NCBI GenBank assembly: GCA_902490055.1
Contig: CABUCP010000134.1
Span: 1-7,875, forward strand
Direction: 5' to 3'
Source: an uncultured Klebsiella sp.
Lineage (GTDB): Bacteria > Pseudomonadota > Gammaproteobacteria > Enterobacterales > Enterobacteriaceae
DNA length: 7,875 nt
Below are positions 5,538 to 7,875 of this stretch, one piece after another. The notes under the pieces are model-generated. The model worked only from the letters and a program-made list of their open reading frames with translations, made no database searches and was not told the DNA's origin. Positions within the stretch are counted from its first letter, which is position 1. Each line of letters opens with the position of its first letter. Both the position numbers and the translations under genes were made by a program.

Positions 5538-7754
5538 TCAGGCATTGAGCTCAATTTTTTTACCGTTCACCATTACGCCAGCGGCGTTAATGGTGATCGT
5601 CGACCCGCCGGCGGTGATTTCCACGCTGCCGTTGCCGATCAGAATGCCGCTTTCGCCGACGTTGATATGCACCGTATCGGTAGCGCTGTCGGTCACGCTC
5701 CCTTGCGTAAAGCGGGTATCGCCGCCGGTAATGCTCAGCGTACGCCCGGCGCCAATCGTCACCTCTTGCTTACTGGTGATAGTTTGCGTCTGCTTGCCGG
5801 TCACGGAGATATCGTGATTGCCGGTCACCCCCAGGATCTGATTACCGGTCACCTGCACGTTGCGGTTCTGCTGGACGCTGACGCTTTCGTTGCCCTGAAC
5901 CTGGCGGCTGCGATCCTGCGCTACCGTCAGCGACTGGTTCCCCTCCACGCTGCCGGTATGGTTACTTTTCACCGTGGTGGTGTGGTTGCCGGTAATGATT
6001 TCATCACGATTTTGCTCAACGCTCAGGGTCTCGTTCCCCTTCACGCTTTCGGTGCGGTTTTGCTCAACGTGGGTGGTTTCGTTACCGTTGATCGTTTTGC
6101 TACGATCTTTGCCGACGGTGACGCTTTCATTGCCGTCCACCGTGCGGGTGCGATTCTGTTTGATATGGCTGGTTTCGTCTTTACCGACGGTTTTGGTGCG
6201 GTTGCTGCCGACATCATGGGTTTCGTCGTTTTCGACTTCGGTATCCATGTTGCGCTCGGCGTGCAGCCAGAGCTGCTCCTCACCGGGCTTATCTTCAAAA
6301 CGCAGGGCGTTGGCGTTATCCGGCGAACCATCCTTCGACCGGCTCATAAAGCCCATCTGCGTGGCCGCCGCCGGTAAGGCCCACGGCGGCATACTGGCCT
6401 CGTTATAGACGCGGCCAATGACAATCGGCCGGTCCGGCTCGCCGTTGATAAAGTCCACGACCACTTCATCGCCGACCCGCGGGATCTGCACTCCGCCGTA
6501 GCCCTGGCCGGCCCAGGCGCTGGAAACGCGTACCCAACAGGAGCTATTTTCATCGCCCTGGCTTTCGCGGTCCCAGTGGAATTTCACCTTAATCCGGCCA
6601 TATTTATCGGTCCAGATCGATTCCCCCTTCGGCCCCACGACGCGGGCGGTCTGCGGCCCATAGGTACGCGGCCAGTCGGTTTTCGACGCGGGAACAAAGG
6701 GCGTAGCGGCGGGAATAACGCTAAATGCGATGCGCTGCTGCGCCGTATCCGCGCCGCCGGAGGCGTACTGGTTCTCGACAAAATCGTAATGCGCGCCGAC
6801 CACCAGCCATTTCACGTTATCGGCCATATCAGGCGCGCGGGTCAGGGTGAACGTATGCCCCGGAATAATACCGGTAGCGGTAGCGATACCTTGCGTTTGC
6901 TGCTGTTCGGCCTGCCAGGACTGCTGCCGAATACGGGCATAGGCTTCGCCATCTCCATGCTCCATAAAGCGGCCCGGCCAGTCATAAACGTCGATTTTCC
7001 CCGGCGTCGGCGAGACCGGGTTCTGCAGCGTTTGTAGCATCCAGGCGTGCGGTTTGCGGAAGTCATAATCATCGGTGCTGTAAAGCCCCGGCGTGACGAC
7101 ATGGCTTGCCATCAGTTGACTAATGCCTTCTTCGCCGACCGCACCGCCGCCCGACTGCGCATGCCAGGGGATGGTTTCATAACCAGGAAACGCCTCGGCC
7201 TGCTGGTAGTCATCCATCAGCACCAGGGTGTGGCCGCCTTTATCGTGGCGGAACAGGTAGCTGATCCCCTCCAGCTCCAACAGTCGACTAATAAAATGGA
7301 AGCTGCTTTCCGCGTACTGCACGCAGTAATCCCACTGCCGGTAGCTGCGCGTGAGCTTGTCTTCAAACTTGACGTTATGTTCGCTGAACAGCTTCGCCAC
7401 AATATCCGGCACCCGCTGCTGCTGGAAAATACGGAAGTTGCGGTCGCGCATCATCGGCCAGAAATCGGGTTCCAGCGTCGTCTGATAGACGGCGTAACGC
7501 GTGTCGCCGAGATCTTCGGCGCGCACGGAGACGGCGGTGATTTTGCCGGAAAGGTAACGCTCCTGCCCCCACTGGCCGGGGACGACTACCGTCATGTTTT
7601 TGCCGAGCATAGCCTGGCGGTCAATAGCGAAATCCTGGCTGAGCAAATCAACCTGAAAGCGGAAAGGTTCGGACAGCTTCTCCTGCCCGCTGAATTTCCA
7701 GAATAAAAGCGAGGCGCTGTCGGCAGATGACAGGATCGATATCCGATTAACCAT
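5538..7754 (-). CDS. vgrG: VgrG, type VI secretion spike protein
   Basis: This gene encodes the trimeric spike that sits on the Hcp tube and carries PAAR-tipped effectors out of the cell. From the chosen start it has 738 residues. The N-terminal gp27-like part (about 1-365) contains the family stretch starting QYAESSFHFISRLLELEG at 146. The gp5-like OB fold follows, with TDKYGRIKVKFHWDR at 382-396 and GYGGVQIPRVGDEVVVDF from 418. Residues 507-675 form a beta-helix with a Val or Ile at every eighth position. The end (VEITAGGSTITINAAGVMVN, then KKIELNA) is a normal VgrG tip with no fused effector domain. I chose ATG 7754 because AAGGA lies six bases upstream and the family-like N-terminus MVNRISILSSADS begins there. 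The frame extends upstream to a TTG at 7847 and an ATG at 7814, but neither has a well-spaced ribosome site. It is the first gene of the visible operon, 12 bp before the TPR gene. The family assignment is very secure. Confidence 0.97.
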   Translation of the reverse strand: MVNRISILSSADSASLLFWKFSGQEKLSEPFRFQVDLLSQDFAIDRQAMLGKNMTVVVPGQWGQERYLSGKITAVSVRAEDLGDTRYAVYQTTLEPDFWPMMRDRNFRIFQQQRVPDIVAKLFSEHNVKFEDKLTRSYRQWDYCVQYAESSFHFISRLLELEGISYLFRHDKGGHTLVLMDDYQQAEAFPGYETIPWHAQSGGGAVGEEGISQLMASHVVTPGLYSTDDYDFRKPHAWMLQTLQNPVSPTPGKIDVYDWPGRFMEHGDGEAYARIRQQSWQAEQQQTQGIATATGIIPGHTFTLTRAPDMADNVKWLVVGAHYDFVENQYASGGADTAQQRIAFSVIPAATPFVPASKTDWPRTYGPQTARVVGPKGESIWTDKYGRIKVKFHWDRESQGDENSSCWVRVSSAWAGQGYGGVQIPRVGDEVVVDFINGEPDRPIVIGRVYNEASMPPWALPAAATQMGFMSRSKDGSPDNANALRFEDKPGEEQLWLHAERNMDTEVENDETHDVGSNRTKTVGKDETSHIKQNRTRTVDGNESVTVGKDRSKTINGNETTHVEQNRTESVKGNETLSVEQNRDEIITGNHTTTVKSNHTGSVEGNQSLTVAQDRSRQVQGNESVSVQQNRNVQVTGNQILGVTGNHDISVTGKQTQTITSKQEVTIGAGRTLSITGGDTRFTQGSVTDSATDTVHINVGESGILIGNGSVEITAGGSTITINAAGVMVNGKKIELNA
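5730..6236 (-). repeat. Octad beta-helix repeat array inside vgrG
   Basis: VgrG residues 507-675 carry Val or Ile at every eighth residue (507, 515, 523, 531 and so on to 675) without a break, 21 intervals in all. A second rhythm of 16 residues is laid over it. QNR, QDR or a similar triplet has its Asn/Asp at 534, 550, 566, 582, 598, 614, 630 and 646, alternating with GN pairs whose Asn is at 542, 558, 574, 590, 606, 622 and 638. This matches the gp5-like triple-stranded beta-helix needle of VgrG. The matching 24- and 48-base periodicity in DNA could allow unequal exchange. Confidence 0.9.
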
Positions 7755-7875
7755 ATGGATTCCTTTATGGTGCAGGCCGCCATGACTGCGCAACCCACCG
7801 GGGATAACGTTACGCATGCTGAATAAGATTCGGCAGCCGTGGAGCAAATTCCTTAAGATCGATAAATTATCCTAA
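7755..7875 (-). other. Leader upstream of vgrG, no confident promoter
   Basis: The 121 bases before vgrG contain no convincing gene. The outer 35 bases are AT-rich (11 G/C of 35 by hand count at 7841-7875), and GATAAT at 7866-7871 matches five of six bases of a sigma-70 -10 box. Its -35 box would lie at or beyond the window edge, so I do not call a promoter. I see no terminator-like hairpin followed by a T run. Confidence 0.3.
7761..7765 (-). promoter_or_regulatory. Ribosome binding site of vgrG
   Basis: AAGGA lies six bases before the ATG at 7754. It decides the start: the upstream in-frame TTG at 7847 has a purine run only two bases away, and the ATG at 7814 has none. Confidence 0.75.

Noticed and set aside
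5730..6236. Regular 24/48-base periodicity that might look like a CRISPR or satellite array.
   Set aside because: The period is a whole number of codons, units are diverged, and there are no unique spacers; it is the VgrG octad beta-helix.
5667..6408. Long plus-strand frames opposite the vgrG repeat region.
   Set aside because: They mirror the periodic beta-helix codons of vgrG and have no independent start signals or family motifs.
7755..7847. A longer VgrG starting at the TTG at 7847 or the ATG at 7814.
   Set aside because: The extension lacks a properly spaced ribosome site and does not look like a VgrG N-terminus, whereas ATG 7754 has AAGGA six bases upstream.

Overview
The window comes from a GC-rich enterobacterium-like gammaproteobacterium. 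The composition, the VgrG type and the Rhs family suggest a Klebsiella, Enterobacter, Raoultella or Serratia-like host, but the genus is inferred and not proven. It holds the accessory (effector) end of a type VI secretion system (T6SS) cluster. All genes read on the minus strand, from right to left, and no stretch over 300 bases lacks a gene.

In transcription order: about 120 bases of leader whose far end is AT-rich; vgrG (7754-5538), the spike protein, with a very regular octad beta-helix; a 517-residue protein (5525-3972) with an alpha/beta-like N-terminal half and TPR-like helical repeats, a candidate effector adaptor or chaperone; a 42-codon hydrophobic microprotein (3975-3847) that shares an ATGA overlap with the adaptor; and a very large PAAR-Rhs effector gene (3836 to beyond position 1). 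I translated the rhs frame codon by codon. It is open for 1278 codons without a frameshift and runs off the left edge, so its toxin end is cut and its stop and any immunity gene lie outside.

The tight spacing (12 bp, a 4-bp overlap, 10 bp) argues for one operon that builds a loaded spike. In this model VgrG receives the N-terminal PAAR tip of Rhs, the YD-repeat shell encloses the toxin, the DPIGL/DPWGL core cuts it loose, and the TPR protein, perhaps with the microprotein, serves loading. The Rhs has no obvious N-terminal transmembrane segments and no EagR-type gene is present, so the TPR protein and microprotein are the least explained and most interesting parts.

Base composition falls from roughly 60-70% GC in the Rhs body to about 49% in the last 240 bases and about 46% in the toxin tip. 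The fall begins inside the conserved core, as expected where a new toxin tip was exchanged.
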